DNA of 64,000 nucleotides. Origin: Novosphingobium sp. G106. Lineage in GTDB: Bacteria > Pseudomonadota > Alphaproteobacteria > Sphingomonadales > Sphingomonadaceae. The notes under the pieces were generated by a model. The model was given only the letters and a program-made list of their open reading frames with translations. It was not told the origin of the DNA and searched no databases. Shown here piece after piece: positions 54,440 through 63,711 of the stretch. Within the stretch, counting starts at the first letter, position 1; each line of letters opens with the position of its first letter. The stretch spans positions 5,088,001 to 5,152,000 of the forward strand of contig NZ_JAHOOZ010000001.1 of assembly GCF_019075875.1 (NCBI RefSeq). Reading direction: 5' to 3'. A program made the position numbers and the translations under genes.

Positions 54440-55210
54440 TCATGGAAGATCGCCGTCCAGGTCGTCACGGGGAAACCCGACGCTCTTGGAACTGGTCAAC
54501 CATGTGCCATTGCTCTGGATCTCCAGCCGGGGCGCTGAGAGTGCTTTGAGAGCCTCGGTCACCGGCAGTTGGAGCTGGCCTTTTTCGGCCTCCTTCGCCT
54601 CCGCGACGCCATGCATGAGATTACTCAGGAGCTTGTTCGCAACCTCATATGAAGCCCAGGCAGCTCCCGGCGCCGCCCAAATCTCAAAGACGACCCGTGC
54701 AATGGTCATCATGTTGACCCGGCGCTTATCTAGCTCGGCTTCGAGCGCCGCCAGCCGTTTCAGCAACGCCTCGCGCTTAGAAACAGTGAGGTTGGCATTC
54801 TCGATGCACTCGCGGAGGCCATTTATGTAGCCGCGAAGCGTATTCTTAGTTTTCGGGAGTATTTCAACGGTGTCCGACCTAGACTGAAGCGCTGTGTCCA
54901 GAACGGTAGACGTAACGAAATTATCTATATCGAGCTTGAACTCGTGATAGTCGAACTCATTGCGATGGGGTATTGGGAGGGACGCGAACGGCTCTACCTT
55001 GAGCCGCATGGCCGACCCTACCATGGCGTTCATGAACGAGTATCTGATCGCTTCCAGCCGACGCCACTCAGTCGCTTCCTCTTCATCGAGATTTTGCGTC
55101 CGCTCCTCCAGGGTCCTCTGGGCCATCGTGATCAGTTCCATGAACGCGACCTTCGGGTCCTCGTCGAGGTCGTTTAGCTGTTCCCGGCTGACGAAATCCA
55201 AGATGCTCAT
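54440..55210 (-). CDS. Coiled-coil-rich hypothetical protein
   Basis: 256 residues from the ATG at 55210 (AAAGAGAG site before it). N-terminal acidic helices (SILDFVSREQLNDLDEDPKV, ERTQNLDEEEATEWRRLEA), a middle with TLRGYINGLRECIENANLTV and a heptad-rich segment ALLKRLAALEAELDKRRVNM. No signal or membrane helix. Probably a structural or regulatory protein of the element. Family unknown. Confidence 0.6.
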   Translation of the reverse strand: MSILDFVSREQLNDLDEDPKVAFMELITMAQRTLEERTQNLDEEEATEWRRLEAIRYSFMNAMVGSAMRLKVEPFASLPIPHRNEFDYHEFKLDIDNFVTSTVLDTALQSRSDTVEILPKTKNTLRGYINGLRECIENANLTVSKREALLKRLAALEAELDKRRVNMMTIARVVFEIWAAPGAAWASYEVANKLLSNLMHGVAEAKEAEKGQLQLPVTEALKALSAPRLEIQSNGTWLTSSKSVGFPRDDLDGDLP

Positions 55211-55370
55211 TCGCTCTCTTTCGTGGTTACAGGTGAACATTACCACTGGGCGCGGCAAACGCTCAAGTTCCTCCTCCGACCTTTGGGTGCCTAGTCGGTG
55301 ACCCCGAGCTTCGCGACGCTTTCTTTCCCGCTCCTAGGGCGTACTATGGTTGCGTTGGGCGGGGGCGGCC

Positions 55371-55754
55371 ATGCATATCGTCATTGTTATCGCGTGCGTC
55401 ATCCTCTGGGTCTTCATACAGGCGTCTTTGAAGGACCGGGGCAACCCGCCTCGCACGCGCGGCTCCCTCCGCTACCAGAGGCGAAAGGCCAGCAAGATGG
55501 GGGTGGCCCCGGAAGATGTTGAGATTTCTCCCCGGCCCGTCGACTGGGAGCCTACCGAACCGATCGGGGATGGTCACGTCAGCGACTTGGCCGACGGGCT
55601 AAGCGGGGGGTGCCTGTCGGTCGTGGTGATGTTCGCCGGTATCGTCGTAATCTTCGCCAGCGGGGGCAGCGGCGACCTCATGTTCCTGTGGATGCTGGTG
55701 GTCCTGGTCGGGACGGCCTTGGTCCACTATGACCGCACGGGGCGCTGGTTCTAG
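55371..55754 (+). CDS. Small membrane protein
   Basis: 127 residues from the ATG at 55371. N-terminal helix HIVIVIACVILWVFIQASL, a charged middle (RYQRRKASKMGVAPEDVE), then two helices (LSVVVMFAGIVVIFASGG, LMFLWMLVVLVGTALVHY). Orphan island gene without neighbours in the same operon. Confidence 0.55.
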   Translation: MHIVIVIACVILWVFIQASLKDRGNPPRTRGSLRYQRRKASKMGVAPEDVEISPRPVDWEPTEPIGDGHVSDLADGLSGGCLSVVVMFAGIVVIFASGGSGDLMFLWMLVVLVGTALVHYDRTGRWF

Positions 55755-55882
55755 CTCTCGCCCGCCAGCCGCGAAAGCCGCCAGCCGAGGAGACGGCCAC
55801 CACTTCGGACCCATTCGGGCCTCCCGCGCCCACTTCGCCCGCTGTAGGATCGCTCGGAGCAATTCAGCGGAAGGTTGTGCTT

Positions 55883-56107
55883 ATGAACGACCCCTTGGTG
55901 AGTGCGATCGGCAATGCGCTGACCGTCCTCACGACCCTCTTGCAGCGTCAGGGAGCCTTGGACATGGCGCGGTATGCAAGCGTGCTTTCACTAGTGGGGA
56001 CCGTCGATGCCGACGACAAGCCGGAAGAGAGCAAAATCCTCTGCACCTGGGCGGCGATGGTCCAGGACGTTGCGGAGGGTATCGCCGAGGGCGACAGGCC
56101 TCACTAG
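55883..56107 (+). CDS. Small helical hypothetical protein
   Basis: 74 residues: NDPLVSAIGNALTVLTTLLQ, QGALDMARYASVLSLVGTVD, EESKILCTWAAMVQDVAEG. Fully helical. GGAAGG sits about 8 bases upstream of the ATG at 55883. No family recognised. Confidence 0.55.
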   Translation: MNDPLVSAIGNALTVLTTLLQRQGALDMARYASVLSLVGTVDADDKPEESKILCTWAAMVQDVAEGIAEGDRPH

Positions 56108-56226
56108 CTCAGGGCTTCCGGGGGGCCTAGGTCCAAAACAGATGCAAATCCCGTGGACCACTCGGCCTAGCGTCTGGACACACCGGGCATCGTGACCGAA
56201 CACAGCCATCAATACGGAGTTGCGCC

Positions 56227-56741
56227 ATGTTCCTTCCCGCCGATGCCATCAAGTCAGGTACGATACTGGACGTTCCGACCGGCGCCCTTTGGCTGCCCAC
56301 GCGCCGGCTCTCGGTTGTGTTTTGGAAGCTCGGAAACGGCCATGACGCGCGGTACCTCTCGTTCGGGGGGAAGTCAAAATCTTCACATGTTTGACGGCAG
56401 CGGTTTTCACGAAGACGACCTTGGCCTGATCATCTCGGATGTCCGCCTGGAGGTTGATGTAACTAGCATGGTCAAAGATGAGGAGGGGGGCTCCGGGTCT
56501 TCTGCGCGTTATGGGGGACAAGGCCGCCTTGATCGCTTTGGGCTTCGGGGCATTTAGCCAGCTTGAAGCCTTCTGGCACGACCTCGACACGCCAACCAAC
56601 CGCAGCGACGCATTCTTGGGCGCACGCGACGCGATGTTTAAGCGTTGGCAGCTCATCACTACCGTGCGGGACGAGACCGTCGCGCTGATCACAGTGGGGG
56701 ACGATGTGAACTTACTGTGCCGAGCGCCTGCTAAGGACTGA
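56227..56741 (+). pseudogene. Hypothetical island protein, broken by two G-tract frameshifts
   Basis: Three frames make one protein: MFLPADAIKSGTILDVPTGA up to a G6 tract at 56365-56370, then SQNLHMFDGSGFHEDDLGLI up to a second G6 tract at 56485-56490, then GDKAALIALGFGAFSQLEAF through RAPAKD. Removing one G at each tract gives a continuous 170-residue ORF with uniform composition. The same single-base pattern occurs in other genes of the window. Function unknown. Confidence 0.7.
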
Positions 56742-56763
56742 TCGTCGCCGCAGAGTATCCGCT

Positions 56764-57648
56764 TCAGATGGCCAACTCATCATCGGGACCATCGGGACCG
56801 TCCGGGCCAAACTGGCTATTCCATTGCTCGCGAGCGGCTCGGGCTTCTATCATCTCGTCGAACAGGTGGCTGTCATAGGCCTCCAAGGCCTCCAGGACCA
56901 ACAGCGGCCTAGCCCCCAGCTCCATTACGGGCTTCAGTCTCTTCGCCAGCTCCCGCCTAGTCTTAGCGTCCCGATCGAAATCCCCCGTCCAGTCACGATC
57001 GCTTTCTAGGCCCAGGACCTCGGCTTTGGCGCGTGCCCAGGTAGCAACGTGCTCCAGGTCCCTTCCGGCCCCCTCAAGCTTGCCCCGGTGCTCCCGCATG
57101 TTGGCGATCGTCCGCTCGCTCACTCCGAAGCGGTCGGCCAACTCGGCCTTCGATCCAGACGCGGCTCGCGCTACAGCCTGCCACGCCCTGGTCAACTTGT
57201 CGGCCTCCACCAGCGGCAGGCGGTCCTTCTTGTTCTCGGCTAGGCTCAGCCCGATCGCCCATTCGATCCGGTCGGGTCCTCTCCGGTCCGAGTGCTCCAC
57301 AAGCACCGGGATGTCCTTCGACCAGCCCGCCCGCTCATAGGCCTTGATACGGTGATGCCCATCCGCGAGGACCCATCGGTCACCGAACGCGACGACAGTA
57401 ACGGGATCGAGAGGCCTCCCGGCCTTGGGCTCTCTGGACAGCTTGGCGATATGCGCCTCGCTTCGGCCTGGGGCGTACATGACCCCCTCAAACCGAGGCT
57501 GGAACAGCGCCGGAATATGTTCGATCGCTGACCGGGGGAGGCTCGCGGGGCTATCGGCCCTGGGGTCCTGCCATGCCCACCGCTCTAGGTTGTCGAATGC
57601 GCCGGCAGTCTGTGAAGGGGCGGCTATGTCTACGTCAGGAATCTTCAC
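56764..57648 (-). CDS. ParB-like nuclease/HTH domain protein
   Basis: 294 residues from the GTG at 57648, spaced 6 bases after AAGGAA. Core ParB/Srx-like motif WVLADGHHRIKAYERAGW, then a ParB-type HTH block GSKAELADRFGVSERTIANM and a helical acidic C-terminus. Such proteins act as partition proteins, as regulators or as nuclease-like phage proteins. It is divergent from neither; it shares its strand with the serine recombinase upstream, separated by 375 bases. Confidence 0.78.
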   Translation of the reverse strand: MKIPDVDIAAPSQTAGAFDNLERWAWQDPRADSPASLPRSAIEHIPALFQPRFEGVMYAPGRSEAHIAKLSREPKAGRPLDPVTVVAFGDRWVLADGHHRIKAYERAGWSKDIPVLVEHSDRRGPDRIEWAIGLSLAENKKDRLPLVEADKLTRAWQAVARAASGSKAELADRFGVSERTIANMREHRGKLEGAGRDLEHVATWARAKAEVLGLESDRDWTGDFDRDAKTRRELAKRLKPVMELGARPLLVLEALEAYDSHLFDEMIEARAAREQWNSQFGPDGPDGPDDELAI

Positions 57649-57960
57649 GTGGTTCCTTGGCGGCCAGCGGCCATCAGAGTGCAAATGGGTTGTGCATGGT
57701 GCATAGGTAGCCTCGGGGCCGATAGCAAGCCCCACGGAGCCCCTGCGGGCACCTGAGGGCGCCTTGAGGCCCCTGTCGACTGCACCTGTCGCCGGCTAAG
57801 GCGCCTCTGGCTTTCCTATGGGCCGGGCGCGACCTTGGGGACCTGTCGGCTTCTGGAGGTCCCGGAAGGCCCGACTTAGTCCCTTTCAGACCACGCCTAC
57901 AGGGCACAGCAACAGCGCTCAAAGGCACTGCGGTTTCCTGAGGTATCTTTGATAAGCCAT

Positions 57961-57980
57961 TGTGTGATAATTATAACACA
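57961..57980. promoter_or_regulatory. AT-rich dyad between ParB-like and recombinase genes
   Basis: TGTGT and ACACA frame ATAATTAT, itself a perfect palindrome, with one asymmetrical base. It lies in the 375-base gap upstream of the ParB-like gene and downstream of the recombinase gene. Candidate operator, ParB site or recombination subsite; sequence gives no further support. Confidence 0.4.
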
Positions 57981-58023
57981 CTCATTTTGCTACCCGATTA
58001 TTTCCCGCGCCCAAATCGGCCCC

Positions 58024-58698
58024 TCAGGCCTCCAGGCGGGCCAACAGGTTCCGCACGGACGTAGGATACCACTTGCCTCCGCGAGGGGTCTCCATGCGCA
58101 GCTCATTCAGCTCGGACGCGATGCCTTGCAGAGAGGTGATACCCCGGCCTTGTATGTCTTCGACGACCGAGCGGAGCTTGGAGGCGTGGCGATCGGCGGC
58201 CTCTTTCAAGGCCCCCACGGCAGCGTGGTTGCCCTTCGCGGCCTTGCGGAGAGGAGCGGCACCGTTGGGATTGCCCAAGCGCTGTCCTCGGGCCTTAGCG
58301 GCGGCCAAGGCGGCTTTGGTCCTCGCCGAGATGGCCTCACGCTCCTGCTGCGCCACAAGCGCCAAGATGCCCACGGTGAGATTGCAGGCCTCGGGCATGT
58401 CGGCAGCCATGAACCGGACGCCGCTCTTCTGGAGCTGGAGGAGGAACGCGGCATCACGGCTGAGCCGGTCCAGCTTCGCAATGATCAACGTGGACCCGGT
58501 CACCTCGGCTCTGTGCATCGCCTTCGCCAGCTCGGGCCTGTCGTCCCGCTTGCCGCTCTCGACCTCAGTGAACTCCGCGAGGACCTCACAGCCCCTGGAC
58601 AGGCAGAACTTTCCTACGGCCTCCCTCTGGGCCTCAAGGCCGAGCCCGGACCTACCCTGGGAGGAGGTGGAGACGCGGAAATAGAGAACAGCCTTCAT
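58024..58698 (-). CDS. Serine recombinase (resolvase/invertase type)
   Basis: 224 residues. N-terminal catalytic domain: LYFRVSTSSQGRSGLGLEAQ with the nucleophile serine, ESGKRDDRPELAKAM, TLIIAKLDRLSRDAAFLLQL and LVAQQEREAISARTKAALAA. The C-terminal part (LQGIASELNELRMETPRGGK, WYPTSVRNLLARL) is a short recombinase-type DNA-binding segment. Smaller than large serine integrases but bigger than plain invertases. It may integrate the element or resolve it. Confidence 0.9.
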   Translation of the reverse strand: MKAVLYFRVSTSSQGRSGLGLEAQREAVGKFCLSRGCEVLAEFTEVESGKRDDRPELAKAMHRAEVTGSTLIIAKLDRLSRDAAFLLQLQKSGVRFMAADMPEACNLTVGILALVAQQEREAISARTKAALAAAKARGQRLGNPNGAAPLRKAAKGNHAAVGALKEAADRHASKLRSVVEDIQGRGITSLQGIASELNELRMETPRGGKWYPTSVRNLLARLEA

Positions 58699-58722
58699 GG
58701 TCCTGTAGGTCCCTGTAAACTT

Positions 58723-58740
58723 GCCTGACGTTCGTTAGGC
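58723..58740. promoter_or_regulatory. Near-perfect palindrome upstream of the recombinase
   Basis: GCCTGACGTTCGTTAGGC is a dyad with one mismatched pair, 25 bases upstream of the recombinase ATG. Serine recombinases frequently act on or are controlled by sites beside their genes, so this is a candidate operator or crossover-proximal site. An AT-rich stretch (GATTTTATAAG) follows on the plus strand at 58741. Confidence 0.45.
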
Positions 58741-59679
58741 GATTTTATAAGACTCTGTCAACGTCCCCATTCATCCGGTCTGGATCATTCCCCGCCTTGG
58801 TCGATCCGACCCTTGTGGTTAGCCTGGAGGTCCTCAGTCGTTTCGAGTGCGACCGAGGCATGGGGGGGCTTGAGTGGCCTGGGCCATGCTCCAAGCTTGG
58901 GCGACGGCTTACGCACCCCGTCCCGCCGTCGCCCACCCTGGCCTCCCGGAGACGGAGCGGTATGACCCGGACTTGGTCGGCCAAATGTCGGCGCAATGTC
59001 GACGTGAGCGGGCATGAGACTGCGTAGGGTCCAAGCGGCATCGAGTGGAGCGGCAGCGGCGATCGGCGAGGGGGAGGGGTGTTGGGCGCTATCCAATGTT
59101 CACAATGACTTATGTCGTTTACGGGTCCCCTCCAGGCGGTCTGATGTTACTCCGGGGATCGGAGAATGCGCGTTTCAAAACCTGGGGCTTCGCTGCGACG
59201 GCTGTGATTTTGCCTCGGACCTCTCTGTCACCCCCGGTTTCCCTGAGTTTTCGCACGGCCTTGGGTCCCCTTTGGCCGCCTTCTGGTTCCAGCGATAACG
59301 GGGGTTGGCCTCGCGCTGCCGAAGGGGGGCCGCTCCTGTGCAAGAGGCCTCCTTCAGGTGGCCGCAATCGCGTCCGTTTCCCCATCCCGCACTGGTTGTT
59401 TCCCGAGCCATGAGAGGCCCCCATGGGCGCTGAAAAGAAGGCTAAGAAAAACCACGTAATATCAGGGCGTTGGCATTAGTGCTAACCTTAGGACAAACAT
59501 GCGCCTCCGGCCTGCCCCCCTATTAGTACGGGCTTAAGCACAACCGGCCCTGCCGCATCGCTAAATCCCCCCACCGAAATCGACGGGTTAATTGGCCGCC
59601 TTCGGGCGCCTGTTGTCCACCTCACCGCCCTTGACGATTAGCTAGCGTCCCTCCGGGCACCCAACTCCTAGGAACCATC
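58741..59679. other. Region without a supported gene
   Basis: About 940 bases between the recombinase and the phage-like module. Several overlapping ORFs exist on both strands but their translations are Gly/Pro/Arg-rich shadows with no motif and poor start sites. The last 200 bases contain AT-rich runs (59440-59500, 59560-59600) suitable for a promoter for the plus-strand module. I see no confident gene. Confidence 0.45.
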
Positions 59680-59880
59680 ATGAACACCACCAACGAAGCC
59701 GCTTCTGCGGCCCCTCAGTCGCGTCCAGACCCCTTGGCTTCTGACGCCCCACCATCGCCACCACCAGAATGCCAGACCTGCCGCAGCGCTCTCTGGATCG
59801 ACCTTGACGGAAGCCCGATCGACGCTCCCACCGCCCCATCGTCTCAGGCGGATTGCACCACGTCGAGGCCTAGGTCATGA
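59680..59880 (+). CDS. Short Ala/Pro-rich hypothetical protein
   Basis: 66 residues, low complexity (ASAAPQSRPDPLASDAPPSP) with one CQTCRSALWIDLDGSPID segment. An AGGAACC site lies before the ATG at 59680 and the stop overlaps the next start as ATGA, which supports it as a translated member of the phage-like operon. No family. Confidence 0.45.
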   Translation: MNTTNEAASAAPQSRPDPLASDAPPSPPPECQTCRSALWIDLDGSPIDAPTAPSSQADCTTSRPRS

Positions 59881-60531
59881 GCAATATGATGCTTATGGGC
59901 GTGGGCCGTGCGCCGGCATTCGTGATGCCTCCCCCAAGCTCGACGCTGGACCCCGCGAACACAAGCCCCCGCGTAAACCTGTCAGCCGGCAACCTCATCA
60001 TGACGATGAACGCTGGCGCAGATCGCTATGACATGTCTCGCTGCACAGTCGGTCGCGGCAACGTGGATGGTAAGTTCGCGTTCTCAGCGCGTCCTGCTCC
60101 AGTTTCAGGGGGCGCTACCGATGTCGGGTTCTGCGACAGCACTACACCACTCAACGGCTCGTCGTTCGCCTCGCCTACGCCCTCACTGAATCTCGCTGGC
60201 AACGGAGGTTACTACTTCAACGGCGACGGTGCCTTCTCTGGCTATCCCGGAATACCCTTCAATGGGTCCAACTGGATCACCCTGCTGATGATCGTCAGCG
60301 GTAGCGGCACGGTTCGGAAGCTGTACGAGTATTATCTTGGCTACGGCTGGGGGGGACATCTGCGGTGATCCGGGCGCCGGAGGTACGGGTCATGACATCT
60401 CGTCATACTTCCCAAGTCTCATCTATCCCACCGGCACTACGCTCAAGGCCGGCGATGCGATCGAATTCATCTTCGACACGGCATCGCTCAAAGGTGCGGG
60501 TTCAATGCCTACCGGAACGGTGGGGTGGTAA
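59877..60531 (+). pseudogene. Phage tail/receptor-type protein, frameshifted
   Basis: First frame MSNMMLMGVGRAPAFVMPPP through YEYYLGYGWG, second frame DICGDPGAGGTGHDISSYFP through GSMPTGTVGW, joined at the G7 tract 60349-60355 by removing one G. The product of 217 residues has a Gly/Asn-rich, possibly beta-sandwich core (RCTVGRGNVDGKFAFSAR, VGFCDSTTPLN, GNGGYYFNGDGAFSGYPGIP) that reminds me of SPRY-like or receptor-binding phage proteins. Assignment is tentative. Confidence 0.6.
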
Positions 60532-60532
60532 C

Positions 60533-62714
60533 ATGAGCGGAACCATCCAAGTCCGTCTCCCCGATGGGAGCCTCGTCGCCATCGCCACCGACGACCCGCA
60601 GGCAGCGGCAGCGGCAGCCCGCAAGCACTGGGCCAACAAGAACACCAGCACCCTCGACGACTGGAAAGATAACCTCATCGACAACGTCACGCCCAACTGG
60701 GCTGACGAAATCGCAGGCATCGGGGGCGGCATAGGCTCATTCGTCACAGGGCGAGGCTGGAGCCAAGGCTTCAACGAAGCTCAACAGCGGACCCTGGAGC
60801 GACAGGCAGCCTACAAGAAGAACCACCCGATCGCCCATGCGACGTCGGCCACTGCAGGCACGGCGGCATCGCTGGTCCTTCCGGCTGGCCGTGCGCTCGA
60901 AGGCGCCTCTCTGGGCCGCAAGGCTCTCCAGGGTGCCAAGGTGGGCGGGGCCTACGGTGTCATCTCTGGTGCGGGCGAAGGCGAAGGTCTAGATTTGGGC
61001 CGCCGTGCGACCAACGCGAGTTCCTCTGGAGCTTATGGAGCCGGAACGGGTGGCGTGCTGCCTTTCGCCGCCGCTGGGACCCAAAGGCTCGGCAGAGCGG
61101 CCCGCGAGTACATCCCCGGTGTGGACTATGTCGCCCGGAACCTTCCCCGTGTGCCGCGTGCTATCATCCAGGCGGCAACTAAGCGCCCTCAGCCGCCCGT
61201 GTTGAGTGCCGGAGCCCAGCAAGCGAATAGGTTGGCTGCCCGAACGATGGGCCAGGGTCGCATCGTCAACGGTCGTAATATGTCCGGCATTGATGCCAGC
61301 CCTTCGGCCATCCGGGATGAGGTTGCCCGCCGCAATGCTCAAGGTGTGCCTGCGGTCCTGGGGGACATCACAGAACCAATGCGGGGCCTGACTAACCGAG
61401 CATCCCGTGGTGCAGCTCCCGCACGCCAACGACAGACGACCGGCCAGGACATGGTCAAGAGGGTCCTAGCGGATCGGAAGGCGACCGAGGCCACCCGTGT
61501 TCGCCAGCACATTCGCGAGACGATGCCCACGGTCGACGACCCGATAGCCTTTTTGGAGCAGCAACAGCGGTCGGCCAAGCAGGCGGCGGCACCTCTGTAC
61601 CAAGAGGCGTATCAGAAGCCCGTCTATCGGTCGGCGCCTATCCAGGCGATCGAGCAGACCCCCGCGTTTCGGGACGCCCTGCCGCAAGCCTATCGCAACG
61701 TCCGAAACCAGATCGACGAAGTCACTGGGCTCCCGAAGGTTCCGAACGCCATGGGCTTCCGGGACATGCCGAACATCGACCCGAACGGCCTACCGCCGAA
61801 CTTCCCTTACTTCCCGCACCCCGATGGGCGTGGATATGTAGCGGTTGATGATGGCCTGTCCTTCGAGGGCTACGACCAAGTCACCCGCGCCATGCGGGAT
61901 GCTGGCGAGGCGGCTGGGACCCTCAATCCGCTCACGGGTCGGGTCCGGGATAACGGCAGCTCGGTACATATCAACGCGAGGGCGAACGACCTCCGGGGCC
62001 ACCTGCGTTCCCAGAACTCGGCTTACGACCAAGCCGTAGGCCGCTATGGCGACGACATGACCTACACCAACGCCTTCGAGCAGGGTGGAGAAGTCGGGAC
62101 TCTCACCGGCCATGAGGTCAATGCCCAGCATAGGGCGCTGCCGGAACAGGCCCGCGAGGCTTGGGCAACTGGCGCGGGTACGGCTATGGCGGATGCGGCC
62201 TCTCAGTACGGCGCGAGGGTCCCGAACGGCGACACGGCCAACCACGTCAGGCAGATGCTCGGGGACGACATCAAGCAAGGCGCGATCGGTGAGATGGGTG
62301 GCAACACTGGCGGCGTCCAGGCGCTCCAAGACCGGCTGGATGCCGAGAGCCAGGGTCACTTGAACTGGCAGGCAGTCGACAGAAGCGCTCGGAGCGCCAG
62401 TAGGCAAGGCCTGGACGAAATGGGCGGGGGAGGGGTCCCCACTTCCATGCGGGGGGGCGTTCGGCAAGCTGGTGGATTATATGTCGGCCCACGCTGCCCC
62501 TCGCTACCGGCAGGACGTCAAGGACCGCATCGGTGCAATCGTGACGGCTTCCGATGCCCACTCCGTCGACCAAGTCATGCGAGAGCTGAACGAGCAAGCC
62601 CAGCGGGACCAGAGCTTCGGAGACCTCCTGCACAAGTCGGGAGTGGTGACCTCCGGCGTCTACGGGGCCAACGTCGCCCCAAGTGACCCGCTGCCCGAGG
62701 AGTACGGGCGTTGA
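60533..62714 (+). pseudogene. Phage ejection/internal-virion-like protein, frameshifted near the C-terminus
   Basis: About 726 residues when the G7 tract at 62451-62457 is read as G6, joining QGLDEMGGGGVPTSMRG to AFGKLVDYMSAHAAPRYRQD and ending PSDPLPEEYGR. The N-terminus IQVRLPDGSLVAIATDDPQA and Ala/Gly helical pattern with GRGWSQGFNEAQQRTLERQA resemble large phage internal (ejection) proteins of podoviruses. The middle holds many conserved Pro-Asn-Gly turns. Family inference is by style, not by a diagnostic motif. Confidence 0.6.
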
Positions 62715-63289
62715 GCGAGCAAGTGTCTATCTACGGCCCGTGCATGACGTTGGCCCACAAAGGCCACCCCATTCGGATTCTCATGGTCCGAGGGGTCCCA
62801 TGGTTCAGCCTGCGCGATGTAGGCGACGGCCTGGGGCTGAGCGAGTTCGGATTGGACCAAGTCAATGCTGCAGGTTTCCCGGCCTATGCAAAGATGGTCG
62901 TGGCGGAGGAGGCGGACCCCGCGATACCGGGCGATCCTGAGGACCAGATTGTCTTGAGCCCCGTCGGCGTCTGGCACCTTACGACCTTCCTGTCCGATCC
63001 GGGCAGGGGCCAGCACCTCGCGAACTGGGCCAAGAAAGAAGCGGCCCTGCTGTGCCCCAGTCCGGCGCCCGGCGATCCAGCCGTCTTCCTTCGCCTTCTG
63101 GAGGTCAACGGTCGCAAGGAACTGCCACCGTACCCTTGGAAATATTCCGGTCGCCGCTCGGAGTGGCACACCCTCCGGGATAGCGATGATTGGCTCTACG
63201 CCCAGATCGCGAACAGGGGGCTAACCCTCAAGCCGCGCCGGGTCCTCAACGGTCGCCCAGGCGTGCCCGAGATAGCTGCTACGGCCTGA
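62711..63289 (+). CDS. BRO-N-like phage protein
   Basis: 192 residues, TTG start overlapping the previous stop (TTGA); a later ATG at 62744 is possible. The N-terminus GHPIRILMVRGVPWFSLRDV GDGLGLSE (in parts) matches the BRO-N domain of phage antirepressors, and PEDQIVLSPVGVWHLTTFL follows with the same spacing. C-terminal half is basic. Likely an element-encoded DNA-binding regulator. Followed by a strong terminator. Confidence 0.65.
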   Translation: MSEQVSIYGPCMTLAHKGHPIRILMVRGVPWFSLRDVGDGLGLSEFGLDQVNAAGFPAYAKMVVAEEADPAIPGDPEDQIVLSPVGVWHLTTFLSDPGRGQHLANWAKKEAALLCPSPAPGDPAVFLRLLEVNGRKELPPYPWKYSGRRSEWHTLRDSDDWLYAQIANRGLTLKPRRVLNGRPGVPEIAATA

Positions 63290-63302
63290 TGGCCCACTAA
63301 CG

Positions 63303-63352
63303 AAAACGCCTCCAGAAAGCCCTCACGGGCCGACTGGGGGCGTTTTTTTTTC
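63303..63352 (+). terminator. Rho-independent terminator
   Basis: AAAACGCCTCCAG at 63303-63315 pairs with CTGGGGGCGTTTT at 63334-63346 (one G-T wobble) around an 18-base loop, followed by ten T from 63343. It ends the phage-like module and can also work for minus-strand genes because the stem starts with A-run on that side. Confidence 0.85.
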
Positions 63353-63556
63353 GAGTGCCGGCTGTACGATCGCTAGCGCAGCAAGTTCTGGACCCCCCCT
63401 CGATGTGCGTTCCACGTCTGAGACACGGCGCTCCAGCTCTTGGTAGGTGACAATCCTCCGCGCATCGACCTCCCGGAGGGCTTCGCGCAACTCATAGTTT
63501 TCCCATAGGGCGATGCCGAGCCCGATGCCGACGATTAGCCATTCCCACCAAGCCAC
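63323..63556 (-). CDS. Small membrane-anchored hypothetical protein
   Basis: 77 residues with a GTG start at 63556. N-terminal hydrophobic helix WEWLIVGIGLGIALWENYEL then a coiled-coil-like region (REALREVDARRIVTYQELER). This is a pattern seen in phage spanin-like or accessory membrane proteins. Its 3' end lies inside the terminator. Confidence 0.55.
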   Translation of the reverse strand: MAWWEWLIVGIGLGIALWENYELREALREVDARRIVTYQELERRVSDVERTSRGGPELAALAIVQPALEKKTPPVGP

Positions 63557-63561
63557 AGCGG

Positions 63562-63711
63562 TTAGGCCTCGGCTGCCAGGAGACGCTCAAGGTCCCCACG
63601 GGTTATCACGACGCTATGAGGCACGCCGCGCTCGTCCCGCTGGCAGACCACGAACACGCCGTCTCCCATGGGCACCGCATCGCCGTCGCCGAGCTTGATG
63701 TTATTCTGCAT
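63562..63711 (-). CDS. Very small hypothetical protein
   Basis: 49 residues: MQNNIKLGDGDAVPMGDGVF, VVCQRDERGVPHSVVITRG, DLERLLAAEA. Beta-rich small domain in appearance. It overlaps the end of the next gene (63701) by 11 bases. No RBS of note was identified. Family unknown. Confidence 0.5.
   Translation of the reverse strand: MQNNIKLGDGDAVPMGDGVFVVCQRDERGVPHSVVITRGDLERLLAAEA

Noticed and set aside
59119..59424. Minus-strand ORF that might be a terminase small subunit
   Set aside because: No motif, Arg/Gly/Pro-rich composition and no terminase partner; treated as a shadow.
56227..62714. Programmed ribosomal frameshifting at the G tracts
   Set aside because: Breaks occur in unrelated genes, on both sides of the island border, and need one base in different directions; G runs lack slippery heptamers and stimulatory structures I can see.
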